A stretch of 27,477 nucleotides of DNA from RUG563 sp964549135 (lineage in GTDB: Bacteria; Bacillota; Clostridia; Christensenellales; Aristaeellaceae), in assembly GCA_964549135.1 (NCBI GenBank), contig CAZJUJ010000039.1, forward strand, positions 1-27,477. Direction: 5' to 3'. Shown here one piece after another: positions 14,464 to 22,217 of the stretch. The position numbers and the translations under genes were made by a program. Numbering within the stretch: position 1 is the stretch's first letter; each line of letters starts with the position of its first letter. The notes beneath the pieces were generated by a model. It did not search any database. It was not told the DNA's origin and saw nothing but the letters and a program-made list of their open reading frames with translations.

Positions 14464-14566
14464 TGAAGCAAAGGAAACAAGTTGTAAAGAGTGAAGCGGC
14501 AATGTCTTTGCCAAGAGAGATGGCATCGCTTCTGCAGAACACCTGCTTGAATGCCAGCGAAGCAAA
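14453..14566. repeat. Direct repeat pair in the truA-downstream intergenic region
   Basis: TTGAATGCCAGTGAAGCAAA (14453-14472) recurs as TTGAATGCCAGCGAAGCAAA (14547-14566), 94 bp apart with one difference. The first overlaps the end block of composite repeat copy 2, so this may be part of a larger or duplicated repeat. The 14365-14877 gap otherwise holds only repeats and a terminator; no coding region is supported. Confidence 0.6.
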
Positions 14567-14590
14567 AGGGAAGAAGCAGGAAAAAGAAAA

Positions 14591-14634
14591 CAGCAATGCT
14601 CTCACAGAACGTGAAGGCATTGCTGCTGCTTTTT
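14591..14634 (+). terminator. Rho-independent terminator for the truA transcript
   Basis: CAGCAATGC (14591-14599) pairs with GCATTGCTG (14617-14625), with TCAC/GTGA pairing inside and a run of Ts at 14630-14634. It lies about 230 bp past the last plus-strand gene. Confidence 0.6.
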
Positions 14635-14659
14635 AAGCTGCTATTCTTTTTTTGCTGAT

Positions 14660-14756
14660 CTGGCATTCAACCTGGAAATTTCCCTTTTGTCTCATCCAGA
14701 GCTGGTTTTCAGGAGGGTGCGGGAGGGGACTTTTGACGCAAAAGTCTCCTCCCGCA
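14660..14756 (+). repeat. Composite intergenic repeat, copy 3
   Basis: It starts with CTGGCATTCAA (14660-14670). A shortened middle block follows (CATCCAGAGCTGGTTTTC at about 14695), lacking CCTCCATGAAA. Then comes the hairpin 14718-14756 with arms TGCGGGAGGGGACTTTTG and CAAAAGTCTCCTCCCGCA around ACG (one G:T pair). Confidence 0.8.
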
Positions 14757-14778
14757 AAAATTTCCGTTTTCTTTCTCG

Positions 14779-14837
14779 TTCCCTGGTTTTCGGGAAGGTG
14801 CGGGAGGGTGCTTTTGACGCAAAAGCATCCTCCCGCA
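14779..14837 (+). repeat. Composite intergenic repeat, copy 4 (shortened)
   Basis: TTCCCTGGTTTTCGGGAAGG precedes the hairpin 14799-14837: arm TGCGGGAGGGTGCTTTTG, loop ACG, right arm CAAAAGCATCCTCCCGCA. Its TGC/GCA pair replaces the GAC/GTC pair of copies 2 and 3, a compensatory change. It lies in tandem with copy 3, downstream of the minus-strand gene ending at 14878. Confidence 0.8.
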
Positions 14838-14877
14838 AATATTCCTTCCGCAATATTATTCCTCGGAACTCTGCGGG

Positions 14878-15633
14878 TTAGGCCAGGTGATCCTGGAGCC
14901 GCCATTCCTGCCGGGTATGCAGGAAGAGGAGGGCGATGATCCCATGAGCGGCGACGGTACACAGCACACCCGCCAGGCCGCAGCCATCCGCCGGGGTAAA
15001 GGCGGTGAGGGAGGCAAGGCCCTTCACCAGATCCACCAGGCTATCCGCCGCCATCAGCAGGGAGATCACGGCGGCGGGCAGGAACATGCCGCGCCTGATC
15101 TCCTCGCAATCCAGCATTTTGCCCATCTGGCGCAGGCTAAGGCCCATGAAGCAATAATACAGGCAGGCGAGGATCATTCCGGCAAAGGCCTTCACCTCTT
15201 CCATGGTGAAGGAAAGCACCTCGGTGGTTTCGGCATCCACCGGCAGCGTCAGATTCAGCGCGCCATTTTCCAGCGCAATGCTGTTTGCCGAAAAGATCAG
15301 GCCGATATAGCCGGTCAGGGCGAAGAAGGTAGCAAAGGCAAAGAGCGCAAAGGCCACCAGAAACATCATGCCCCACTGGCGCATGCTTTTGCCGGTCCTG
15401 AGGGAGCGGGCGCGGGAAACGAAGAACATTTCCAGGGGCGGCACGATCATGAGAATGATCAGGGAATAGCCGTTGATCACCCCATCCTGCGCGCCCAGCA
15501 GCAATTGCGCCACATCGAAAACGAAGCTGGCAATCAGCAGCGCCAGATAATACAGAAGCCGCCGATCCTGAAGGAATTCCTGAGCAATGCGCTGGCCCGC
15601 CAGGGCGCGATAGCTTTTAAGCCTTGATTTCAT
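14878..15633 (-). CDS. Integral membrane protein of unknown function
   Basis: A 251-residue protein with about six membrane segments: roughly residues 27-46 (LLYYLALLIASFVFDVAQLL), 56-74, 88-112, 150-168, 183-200 and 220-240. A basic N-terminus (MKSRLKSYRALAGQR) points to a cytoplasmic start. No family motif was recognised. It overlaps the end of galT by 17 bp and has an AAAGGAG site inside galT, so it is the last gene of the nupO-nupP-nupQ-traB-galT operon. Nothing links it clearly to nucleoside or galactose metabolism beyond that position. Confidence 0.75.
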   Translation of the reverse strand: MKSRLKSYRALAGQRIAQEFLQDRRLLYYLALLIASFVFDVAQLLLGAQDGVINGYSLIILMIVPPLEMFFVSRARSLRTGKSMRQWGMMFLVAFALFAFATFFALTGYIGLIFSANSIALENGALNLTLPVDAETTEVLSFTMEEVKAFAGMILACLYYCFMGLSLRQMGKMLDCEEIRRGMFLPAAVISLLMAADSLVDLVKGLASLTAFTPADGCGLAGVLCTVAAHGIIALLFLHTRQEWRLQDHLA

Positions 15634-17128
15634 CTATGCCCGCTCCTTTCCCAAAATTGATTTTCATGCCGATAGAGCGGAGGAAGCGATCCAGGCCGGA
15701 GAAGCCGTTTTGATCCTGCTTATACACCCCGGCATCGGAAAGCACCTGACAGCAGGTATCGGCCACGGCCTCGCGCAGGGCCTGATCTGCGGCCTCGGCG
15801 GAAAGGGAGGTGCCAAGACGGGCGGCAATTTCCCGAACCCAGCTTTCATGCGGGGAGCCGGCGGGGATATCGCCCTTGCCCTGGAGGAACAGGGAGAGCC
15901 CGGCCAATTCGCTCTTCAGCCGCCCGGGCAGGATAAAGAGGCCCATGACCTCAATCAGGCCGATATTTTCCTTCTTGATATGATGCAATTGGGCGTGGGG
16001 ATGGAAAATGCCCAGGGGATGGGCCGGGCTGGTGCGGTTATTGCGCAGCACCAGATGCAGCCGATAGCGGCCATCGGAAAGCCTGCGCACCACGGGGGTT
16101 ACGGTATTATGAGGGGCATCGGTATGGGCGTAAATATCGCAGGCGGGATCGGAATATTCGCGCCAGGCGAAAAGCACCTGCATGCCGATATCGGTCAATT
16201 CCTCCCGGCTTTCCGAGGTAAAGCGCAGGCAGGTCATGGGCCAATCGACCAGGCAGGCCTGGGCAGGGCCATCGATGGAAAAGCGCGCCCCGGCCTTATC
16301 CATGGGGAAAAGATGGCGGCCGCCCTGATAATGATCATGGGTGAGGATGGAGCCGCCCACGATAGGCAGATCAGCATTAGCACCCAGGAAATAATGGGGG
16401 AAGCGATCCACAAAATCAAAGAGCCGCTGGAAGGAGAGGCGCGTAAGATGCATGGGCTCATGCTTTCCGGAAAGCACGATGCAATGCTCATCATAATACA
16501 GATAGGGGGAATACTGGAGATACCATTCCTCCCCGGCCAGATTCAGGGGAAGGATGCGGTGATTCTGGCGGGCAGGAAAGCCGACGCGCCCGGCATAGCC
16601 CGGGTTTTCCCGGCAGAGCATACAGGCGGGGTATCCGGCCTGGGGCGCATTTTTCGCCGCGGCAATATCCCGGGGATCCTTTTCCGGCTTGGAAAGATTG
16701 ATGGTGATTTCCAATTCGCCGCAGGGGGTCTGGGCGGGATAGCGGATATTCTGGGCGATGCGGGCCACGCGGATATAATCAATATCCCGGCACAATTGAT
16801 AGAACCAATCAGTGGCGGCCTGGGGGCCCTGCTGATTCAGCAGCGAATAGAAGGTCTGGCGCACCTGGGCGGGATGGGGGGTAAAGCAGCCGGCCAGACG
16901 GGCGGAAAAGCGATCCTTTTCATCATTGGTATCGGGAATAACGCCCCGGGCCGCCGCCCATTCGGAAAGCTCCTGCAGGCAGGCGGCGATATCCGCGCCC
17001 GCCAGCTCGCCCGGTGCAGGGGCATCAAGCCGCAGGCAATCCAGAAAAAGATTCTGGGTATAGGCCCGATCCTCGGGCAGAACCAATTGCTTTTCTTCCA
17101 GCAAATCCAATAAATGATCCAGCAGCAT
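15617..17128 (-). CDS. galT: UTP/UDP-glucose--hexose-1-phosphate uridylyltransferase, Gram-positive type
   Basis: About 503 residues, the usual length of class II GalT, which swaps UMP between UDP-glucose and galactose-1-phosphate (Leloir pathway, cytoplasm). Diagnostic stretches are VGGSILTHDHYQGGRHLFPM (His-Asp-His), FHPHAQLHHIKKENIGLIEV and MGLFILPGRLKSELAG, plus YPACMLCRENPGYAGR near residue 200. The ATG at 17128 is preferred because AAGGAG lies 11 nt upstream; the longer frame would overlap the upstream gene. No galK or galE is nearby, which is unusual for galT, so its galactose role here rests on the protein itself. Some relatives may act on other hexose-1-phosphates. Confidence 0.9.
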   Translation of the reverse strand: MLLDHLLDLLEEKQLVLPEDRAYTQNLFLDCLRLDAPAPGELAGADIAACLQELSEWAAARGVIPDTNDEKDRFSARLAGCFTPHPAQVRQTFYSLLNQQGPQAATDWFYQLCRDIDYIRVARIAQNIRYPAQTPCGELEITINLSKPEKDPRDIAAAKNAPQAGYPACMLCRENPGYAGRVGFPARQNHRILPLNLAGEEWYLQYSPYLYYDEHCIVLSGKHEPMHLTRLSFQRLFDFVDRFPHYFLGANADLPIVGGSILTHDHYQGGRHLFPMDKAGARFSIDGPAQACLVDWPMTCLRFTSESREELTDIGMQVLFAWREYSDPACDIYAHTDAPHNTVTPVVRRLSDGRYRLHLVLRNNRTSPAHPLGIFHPHAQLHHIKKENIGLIEVMGLFILPGRLKSELAGLSLFLQGKGDIPAGSPHESWVREIAARLGTSLSAEAADQALREAVADTCCQVLSDAGVYKQDQNGFSGLDRFLRSIGMKINFGKGAGIDEIKA

Positions 17129-17147
17129 ACGAATAAAGACTCCTTCG

Positions 17148-18053
17148 TTATTTTCCGATTTCGGTGACCGTATAGCCCGCCCTTTCCAGACGCTGGGCCA
17201 GGCCATCCTCTCCTACGATATGGGCCGCGCCCACCGCGAAAAGCACCCGCCTTCCGCCGGAAAGATACCGGATGGCATCCTCCTCAAAGGCGGCGTTCCG
17301 CAGGGAATACATCCGCTGATAATAGGCGGTGTATTCCTGGGCATGCTCCGGCGGGATGGCGGCCTGCTCCTGGGAGAGGAGCAGGGTAAGGAGCGGCTCG
17401 CTCCCCTTTTCCCAGGCATTGGACAATAGATTGATGGAGAAGGCAGCGGCCTTGGGCTCTGCCAGCAGCATTCTCAATTGCTCATCCACCATGGCATCCG
17501 GCATATCAAGCAGCAATTGCAGCTGCTCCTCCAGCGTTTCCAGGGCATGGATTTCCTTGCCGTCCGCATGGGCGCGGCTGAGCAGATGCTGATCCACCCC
17601 CAGATTGCTTTCCCGGCCGATGGAGGTATAGAGCTGCTCCTGCGCCAGGGAGAGCCAGGCAGCAATATGCAGCTTTTCCAGCACCGCTTCGGCCTGCCCC
17701 AGCTTTTCGACGCCCAGGGCGAAAACATCGGGGGAGAGATGATTGCGGGCGCTGTCCGCTGCGCCGTACATAAGGGCCATGGAATACTTCAGCATCTGGC
17801 CCGCATCCTCTGTCAGGGCGATCAGATCCATTTCCACCGCCAGAATATCGGCCTCCCGATAGGCCCGTTCCACGGCCTCGCTCAGGGGATACATGGCTTC
17901 ATTGCCCAGATGGATGGTGCCAAGGAGATAGATGACATGCCCGTTTTCATCCTGAACCTGATAGAGCAGGGGGGTGGATTCCGCGCCCGCCCCGGAAACC
18001 GAAAAGAGCAGGGACAGGGCAAGCAGCAGGGCGGGAAGCATCCGCTTTTTCAT
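17148..18053 (-). CDS. TraB/GumN family secreted protein
   Basis: A 301-residue protein with a clear signal peptide (MKKRMLPALLLALSLLFSVS, cleavage near residue 24), so it acts outside the membrane. Two conserved glycine/histidine motifs of the TraB/GumN family are present: YLLGTIHLG (His47) near the N-terminus and FAVGAAHIVG near the C-terminus, along with ADILAVEMDL. The fold resembles TIKI-type metalloproteases, so a protease role is possible, but the bacterial function is not established. GGGAGG lies 6-7 nt before the ATG, and only 13 bp separate it from the permease gene upstream. Confidence 0.85.
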   Translation of the reverse strand: MKKRMLPALLLALSLLFSVSGAGAESTPLLYQVQDENGHVIYLLGTIHLGNEAMYPLSEAVERAYREADILAVEMDLIALTEDAGQMLKYSMALMYGAADSARNHLSPDVFALGVEKLGQAEAVLEKLHIAAWLSLAQEQLYTSIGRESNLGVDQHLLSRAHADGKEIHALETLEEQLQLLLDMPDAMVDEQLRMLLAEPKAAAFSINLLSNAWEKGSEPLLTLLLSQEQAAIPPEHAQEYTAYYQRMYSLRNAAFEEDAIRYLSGGRRVLFAVGAAHIVGEDGLAQRLERAGYTVTEIGK

Positions 18054-18066
18054 GGCGAGCCTCCCG

Positions 18067-19098
18067 CTATCTTGCGCCCTTATCGTAGGGAACGCCCTCC
18101 GCCTTGGGAGCGCGGGAGGATTTGGAGGTAAAGGCCAGCACGATCAGCGTGATCAGGTAGGGGAGCAGGCGATAGAAATTGGTGTTGATGCCCAGTTCCT
18201 TAAGCATATACACGCCATCGCCATTGATATCCAGGCTGGCATAGGAGGCGGCGATGCACTTGAACATGCCAAAGAGCAGCGCCGCGCCCGCGATATTCAG
18301 CGGCTTCCAGTTGCCGAAGATCATAACGGCCAGCGCCAGGAAGCCAAAGCCCGCCACATCGCCATTGGAGGAGCAATTGGCGGTGGTCATGGCATAGACA
18401 AAGCCGCCCATGCCGGCCAGCGCGCCGGAAATGCCCACGCCGATATAGCGCATCTTGACCACATGAATGCCCAGGGAATCGGCGGCCTGGGGATTTTCGC
18501 CGCAGGCACGCAGCCGCAGGCCGAATTTGGTCTTATAGAGGATCACGGCCAGCACCACATAAATGACGATGCAGACATAGGTGGCGATATAGACCTTATT
18601 GAGTAGCGCATCCCCGATCAGGCTCATTTCCTGGGTGCGGCCATAGCCCAGCATGCTCTTTTTGAGCATGAACCAGCTGGCCGAATCGCCCTGGGCCATC
18701 TGCAGGGTATTCTGATTGGCGATGATGCGGATGAGGAAAAGCACCAGGGCCGGGGCCATCAGATTCAGCGCCGTGCCGCCGATGGTCTGATCCGCCTTCA
18801 GATTGATGGCGGCAAAGGCCAGCAGCATGGAAAACAGCGCGCCCATGATGGCAGAGGCCAGCATGGCCAGCAGCATAAAGCCCTGCAGCGACCAGAAATC
18901 CTTGGCGGCATAGGCATCGGCAAACCAGCCCCACTGCTGCACCAGGCGGACGAACAATACGCCGATGAAGGCACCGAAGATCATGATGCCCTCCAGGGCC
19001 AGGTTAATGATGCCGCTGCGCTCGGCAAAAACGCCGGCCAGGGCCACAATCATCAGCGGAATGGCATAGATCAGGGTTTGACGGATCAGGAAACTCAT
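18067..19098 (-). CDS. nupQ: Nucleoside ABC importer permease (NupQ-like)
   Basis: A 343-residue permease of the BPD_transp_2 family. It opens with a membrane segment and then AGVFAERSGIINLALEGIM, a signature of BMP-type nucleoside transporter permeases, and has several further hydrophobic segments including GGTALNLMAPALVLFLI and NCSSNGDVAGFGFLALAVMI. It should form the channel together with the neighbouring permease for uptake of purine/pyrimidine nucleosides. The ATG overlaps the stop of the upstream permease as ATGA. Substrate assignment is by family. Confidence 0.88.
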   Translation of the reverse strand: MSFLIRQTLIYAIPLMIVALAGVFAERSGIINLALEGIMIFGAFIGVLFVRLVQQWGWFADAYAAKDFWSLQGFMLLAMLASAIMGALFSMLLAFAAINLKADQTIGGTALNLMAPALVLFLIRIIANQNTLQMAQGDSASWFMLKKSMLGYGRTQEMSLIGDALLNKVYIATYVCIVIYVVLAVILYKTKFGLRLRACGENPQAADSLGIHVVKMRYIGVGISGALAGMGGFVYAMTTANCSSNGDVAGFGFLALAVMIFGNWKPLNIAGAALLFGMFKCIAASYASLDINGDGVYMLKELGINTNFYRLLPYLITLIVLAFTSKSSRAPKAEGVPYDKGAR

Positions 19099-20330
19099 TC
19101 TTCCGCGGCCTCCTTTCCTTTCTGGGGCTGCATATCCCCATTAACCGGGGCAGCAGGCTGCACCGCATGCTTTTTCCTGCCGCTGAGCAATTGCTTGATC
19201 AGCAGGGAGAAGGCGGCAAGATAGACGATCACGGCGATGATGACATCGGTGATGTATTCATTGAAGGCGGTCAGATTGGTCAGCTGCAGCCCGGCAATAT
19301 CCAGCATGGACATAAACGCCCCGGCAAACACCACGCCGATGGGATGATTGGCCGCCAATAGCGCCACCGGGATGCCGTTAAAGCCATCCGTCGGCAGGGA
19401 TTGATAGGTAGACCAGAAGAATTCCGTATTGCCGGAGAGCCAGTACAGCGCGGCGGCGGCCCCGGCCAGAGAACCGGCAATGGCCATGGAAAGCACGATA
19501 TTGCGCTTATCCTGGATACCGGCATAGCGGGCGGCATAGCGATTGGAGCCGCAGGCCTTGAGTTCATAGCCGAAGGTGGTGCGGTTGAGCAGGATGAAAA
19601 CCACGATGGCAAGCAGGATGGCAACGAGGATGCCGCCGTTTACCTGGGAGCCGGGGAAGAGAAGATCCAGCCCCATTTTCGGGGTTTCCACGCCGTTAAA
19701 GGTGGTTTTGTAGATATAGCCGGTCTTGGTGCCCTCGGTGATATTTTTCAGATTGCTGACATCAAAGGCCCAGGTGACCACATTGGCGGCAATCCAGTTG
19801 GTCATGATGCAGGCGATGACCTCATTGATATTGAGCAGCGCCTTCAGCAGCCCCGGAATGGCCCCCCACAGCGCGCCCGCCAGCATGCCGCCCAGGAAGG
19901 CCAGCAGCCAGATGATCCAGGCGGGAACGGAGGAGGAGGGAATGCTCAGGGCGATAAACAGCGTGGCGCAGGTGCCCGCCAGATACTGGCCGGGCGCGCC
20001 GATATTGAACAGGCCGGTCTTAGAGGCCACAGCCACGGAAAGGCCGGTCAGGATCACGGGGGTGGCGCGGAAGAGCATATTGCCGATGCTGGTGGGGTTA
20101 AAGCCGAAGGTCAGCGCGCCTGCGGCATCACGGCCCGTGCTGAAAATGCCCAGCAGCACCAGACGAATGCCATCCAGCGCGCCCTTGAAGCCAATGCTGC
20201 CGGTGGAGCAGCCCACAATCAGGATCAGCACCGCCCCGGCCAGCAGGCCGATGACGATGGAGATCAGGGATGCCATAACCGAGCGGGAGCCATCCTTATG
20301 CAGGAAAGCCGAGAAGGAATTCTTTTTCAT
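19095..20330 (-). CDS. nupP: Nucleoside ABC importer permease (NupP-like)
   Basis: A 411-residue permease, the longer partner of the pair. After a charged N-terminus and a membrane segment at about residues 18-40, it has the family motif VILTGLSVAVASKTGLFNIG then APGQYLAGTCATLFIAL, and later KACGSNRYAARYAGI, the cytoplasmic loop that contacts the ATPase. The C-terminus is a basic/Gln-rich tail after the last membrane helix. It overlaps the ATPase gene upstream by ATGA and the second permease downstream by ATGA. The pairing with a BMP-type binding protein encoded nearby supports nucleoside import. Confidence 0.88.
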   Translation of the reverse strand: MKKNSFSAFLHKDGSRSVMASLISIVIGLLAGAVLILIVGCSTGSIGFKGALDGIRLVLLGIFSTGRDAAGALTFGFNPTSIGNMLFRATPVILTGLSVAVASKTGLFNIGAPGQYLAGTCATLFIALSIPSSSVPAWIIWLLAFLGGMLAGALWGAIPGLLKALLNINEVIACIMTNWIAANVVTWAFDVSNLKNITEGTKTGYIYKTTFNGVETPKMGLDLLFPGSQVNGGILVAILLAIVVFILLNRTTFGYELKACGSNRYAARYAGIQDKRNIVLSMAIAGSLAGAAAALYWLSGNTEFFWSTYQSLPTDGFNGIPVALLAANHPIGVVFAGAFMSMLDIAGLQLTNLTAFNEYITDVIIAVIVYLAAFSLLIKQLLSGRKKHAVQPAAPVNGDMQPQKGKEAAEE

Positions 20331-21871
20331 GCCTGCGCCTCCTTGCCCTGACGCTTTGCCCCAGCCATATACAGCCCCAATTCTTCCACGGTTATGGCCT
20401 TGGGATCAAATTCGCCCACGATTTCACCCTCATACATCACCAGAATCCGGTCGGAAAGATTCATGACCTCATCCAATTCCAGCGATACCAACAGCACGGC
20501 CTTGCCCGCATCCCGCTGGGCCACCAATTGGTTATGGATATACTCAATAGCGCCCACATCCAGGCCGCGGGTGGGCTGCACCGCGATGATCAGGGGCAGA
20601 TCCCGATCAATTTCCCGGGCGACGATGGCCTTCTGCTGATTGCCGCCGGACATGCTGCGGGCGGTGGTAACGGCCCCCTGGCCCGAGCGGACATCGTATT
20701 GCTCAATCAGTTCATTGGCGTATTCCCGAACCGCATCAAAGCGGATGAAGCCATGATGCTGAAAGCGGGGCTCCTGATACCGCTGCAGCACCAGATTCTG
20801 CTCCAGCGTATAATCCAGAATCAGGCCATGCTTATGCCGATCCTCCGGAATATGGCTCATGCCCTGGCGGCTGCGCTCCCGAATGGAGGTAGAGGTAATA
20901 TCATGGCCGCAGAGGGAAACATGGCCGCCGGTGATTTTTTCAAGGCCGGTCAGGGCGTGAACCAGCTCGGTCTGGCCATTGCCATCGATACCGGCGATGC
21001 AGAGGATTTCCCCTGCCCGGGCGGTAAAGGAAACATCATGCACGGCATCCCGCTTATACAGCTTGGACTGTACCCGGAGATTGGAAACGGAAAGCACATC
21101 CTTGCCGGGGGCGGCGGGGCCTTTTTCCACCACCAATTGCACGGGGCGGCCCACCATCATGCGGGAAAGCTCCTCCTTGGAGGTGGAGGCGGTTTCCACG
21201 GTGCCGATATAGCGGCCCTTGCGCAGCACGGTGACCCGATTGGAAACAGCCATGATTTCATTGAGCTTATGGGAAATGAAGAGGATGGATTTGCCCTCCT
21301 TGGTCAGCTCCCGCATGATCTGCATAAGCTCCTCAATTTCCTGAGGGGTCAGCACGGCGGTGGGCTCGTCAAAAATCAGCACCTCGTTATCCCGGTACAG
21401 CATTTTGAGAATTTCAACCCGCTGCTGCATGCCCACGGTGATATCCTCCACCTTGGCATCCAGATCCACCTTCAGGCCATAGCGCTCCGAAAGGGCCTGC
21501 ACCTTTTTCCGGGCGTCCTTTTTCTGCAGAAAGCCCAGGCGGGTTTCCTCCGCGCCCAGAATGATATTATCCAGCACCGTATATACGTCAATCAGCTTGA
21601 AATGCTGATGCACCATGCCGATATGCAGGGCCGTAGCGTCATTGGGATTATTGATTTTTACTTCCTTGCCATCCTTTTTGATGATGCCCATTTCCGGCTG
21701 ATAGAGGCCGAAAAGCACGCTCATGAGGGTGGATTTGCCCGCGCCGTTTTCGCCCAGCAGCGCATGGATTTCTCCCTTTTTCAGCTGCAGGGTTACATCA
21801 TCATTGGCCTTGATCCCCGGGAATTCCTTGGTAATGTGAAGCATTTCAATTACATAGGGCGCCTCCGCCAT
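20327..21871 (-). CDS. nupO: Nucleoside ABC importer ATPase, two-domain (NupO-like)
   Basis: About 514 residues with two fused nucleotide-binding domains, as in sugar/nucleoside importers. Domain 1 has Walker A GENGAGKST (residues 40-48), VGMQQRVEI and Walker B VLIFDEPTAVL. Domain 2 has the degenerate Walker A GIDGNGQTE, signature MSGGNQQK and LIIAVQPTRGLDVG, the usual asymmetry of this class. The ATG at 21871 is chosen because AAAGGGGAG lies upstream; the open frame extends to 21925, into the promoter region. It is the first gene of the operon, 58 bp from a consensus promoter. Confidence 0.92.
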   Translation of the reverse strand: MAEAPYVIEMLHITKEFPGIKANDDVTLQLKKGEIHALLGENGAGKSTLMSVLFGLYQPEMGIIKKDGKEVKINNPNDATALHIGMVHQHFKLIDVYTVLDNIILGAEETRLGFLQKKDARKKVQALSERYGLKVDLDAKVEDITVGMQQRVEILKMLYRDNEVLIFDEPTAVLTPQEIEELMQIMRELTKEGKSILFISHKLNEIMAVSNRVTVLRKGRYIGTVETASTSKEELSRMMVGRPVQLVVEKGPAAPGKDVLSVSNLRVQSKLYKRDAVHDVSFTARAGEILCIAGIDGNGQTELVHALTGLEKITGGHVSLCGHDITSTSIRERSRQGMSHIPEDRHKHGLILDYTLEQNLVLQRYQEPRFQHHGFIRFDAVREYANELIEQYDVRSGQGAVTTARSMSGGNQQKAIVAREIDRDLPLIIAVQPTRGLDVGAIEYIHNQLVAQRDAGKAVLLVSLELDEVMNLSDRILVMYEGEIVGEFDPKAITVEELGLYMAGAKRQGKEAQA

Positions 21872-21928
21872 GCTTCCCACTCCCCTTTCTGTGGTATAAA
21901 ACGCATTTGTTTCACCGCTACCCATCCA

Positions 21929-21957
21929 TTATAATAAAGCAGCGGGAAAAATGCAAG
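21929..21957 (-). promoter_or_regulatory. nup operon promoter
   Basis: On the minus strand TTGCAT (21952-21957), 17 bp, TATAAT (21929-21934), close to the sigma-A consensus. The leader before nupO is about 50 nt. The rest of the 21,872-22,217 gap holds an AT-rich stretch, a composite repeat and the terminator of the binding-protein gene; no gene is supported. Confidence 0.75.
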
Positions 21958-22044
21958 ATGCGGAACCGAAATGGGAAAAAAGAAAATGGAAGATGAAGGG
22001 AAAATATTACTATTTTATTACTTGCTGATTGTTTATTTGTTTCA

Positions 22045-22147
22045 CTGGCATTCAATTGGGCTATATGCCTCCATGAAACATCCAGAGCCGGTTTTGGGAG
22101 GGGGTGCGGGGGGGAAGCACTTTTGACTCAAAAGTGGTTCCCCCGCA
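22045..22147 (+). repeat. Composite intergenic repeat, copy 5
   Basis: Blocks in order: CTGGCATTCAA (22045-22055), CCTCCATGAAACATCC (22068-22083), GAGCCGGTTTTGGGAGG, then the hairpin with arms at about 22105-22125 and 22129-22147 around ACT. The stem has diverged (GCAC/GTGG region) but still pairs along most of its length. It lies between the nup promoter and the binding-protein terminator. Confidence 0.8.
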
Positions 22148-22175
22148 AAATATCCCCGTCCCTCCATTTGCATTC

Positions 22176-22201
22176 AAAAAGGGAAGGGCGATGCCCTTCC
22201 C
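22176..22201 (-). terminator. Rho-independent terminator of the binding-protein gene
   Basis: On the minus strand GGGAAGGGC pairs perfectly with GCCCTTCCC across a 3-nt loop, followed by TTTTT. It starts 17 bp past the stop of the BMP gene and separates it from the nup operon. Confidence 0.85.
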
Positions 22202-22217
22202 GCAATTGCTGTGAGGA

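Noticed and set aside
14633..14962. Small frames reading FCVKSPLPHPPEN or REGTFDAK
   Set aside because: They are translations of the intergenic hairpin repeat and recur only where the repeat does.
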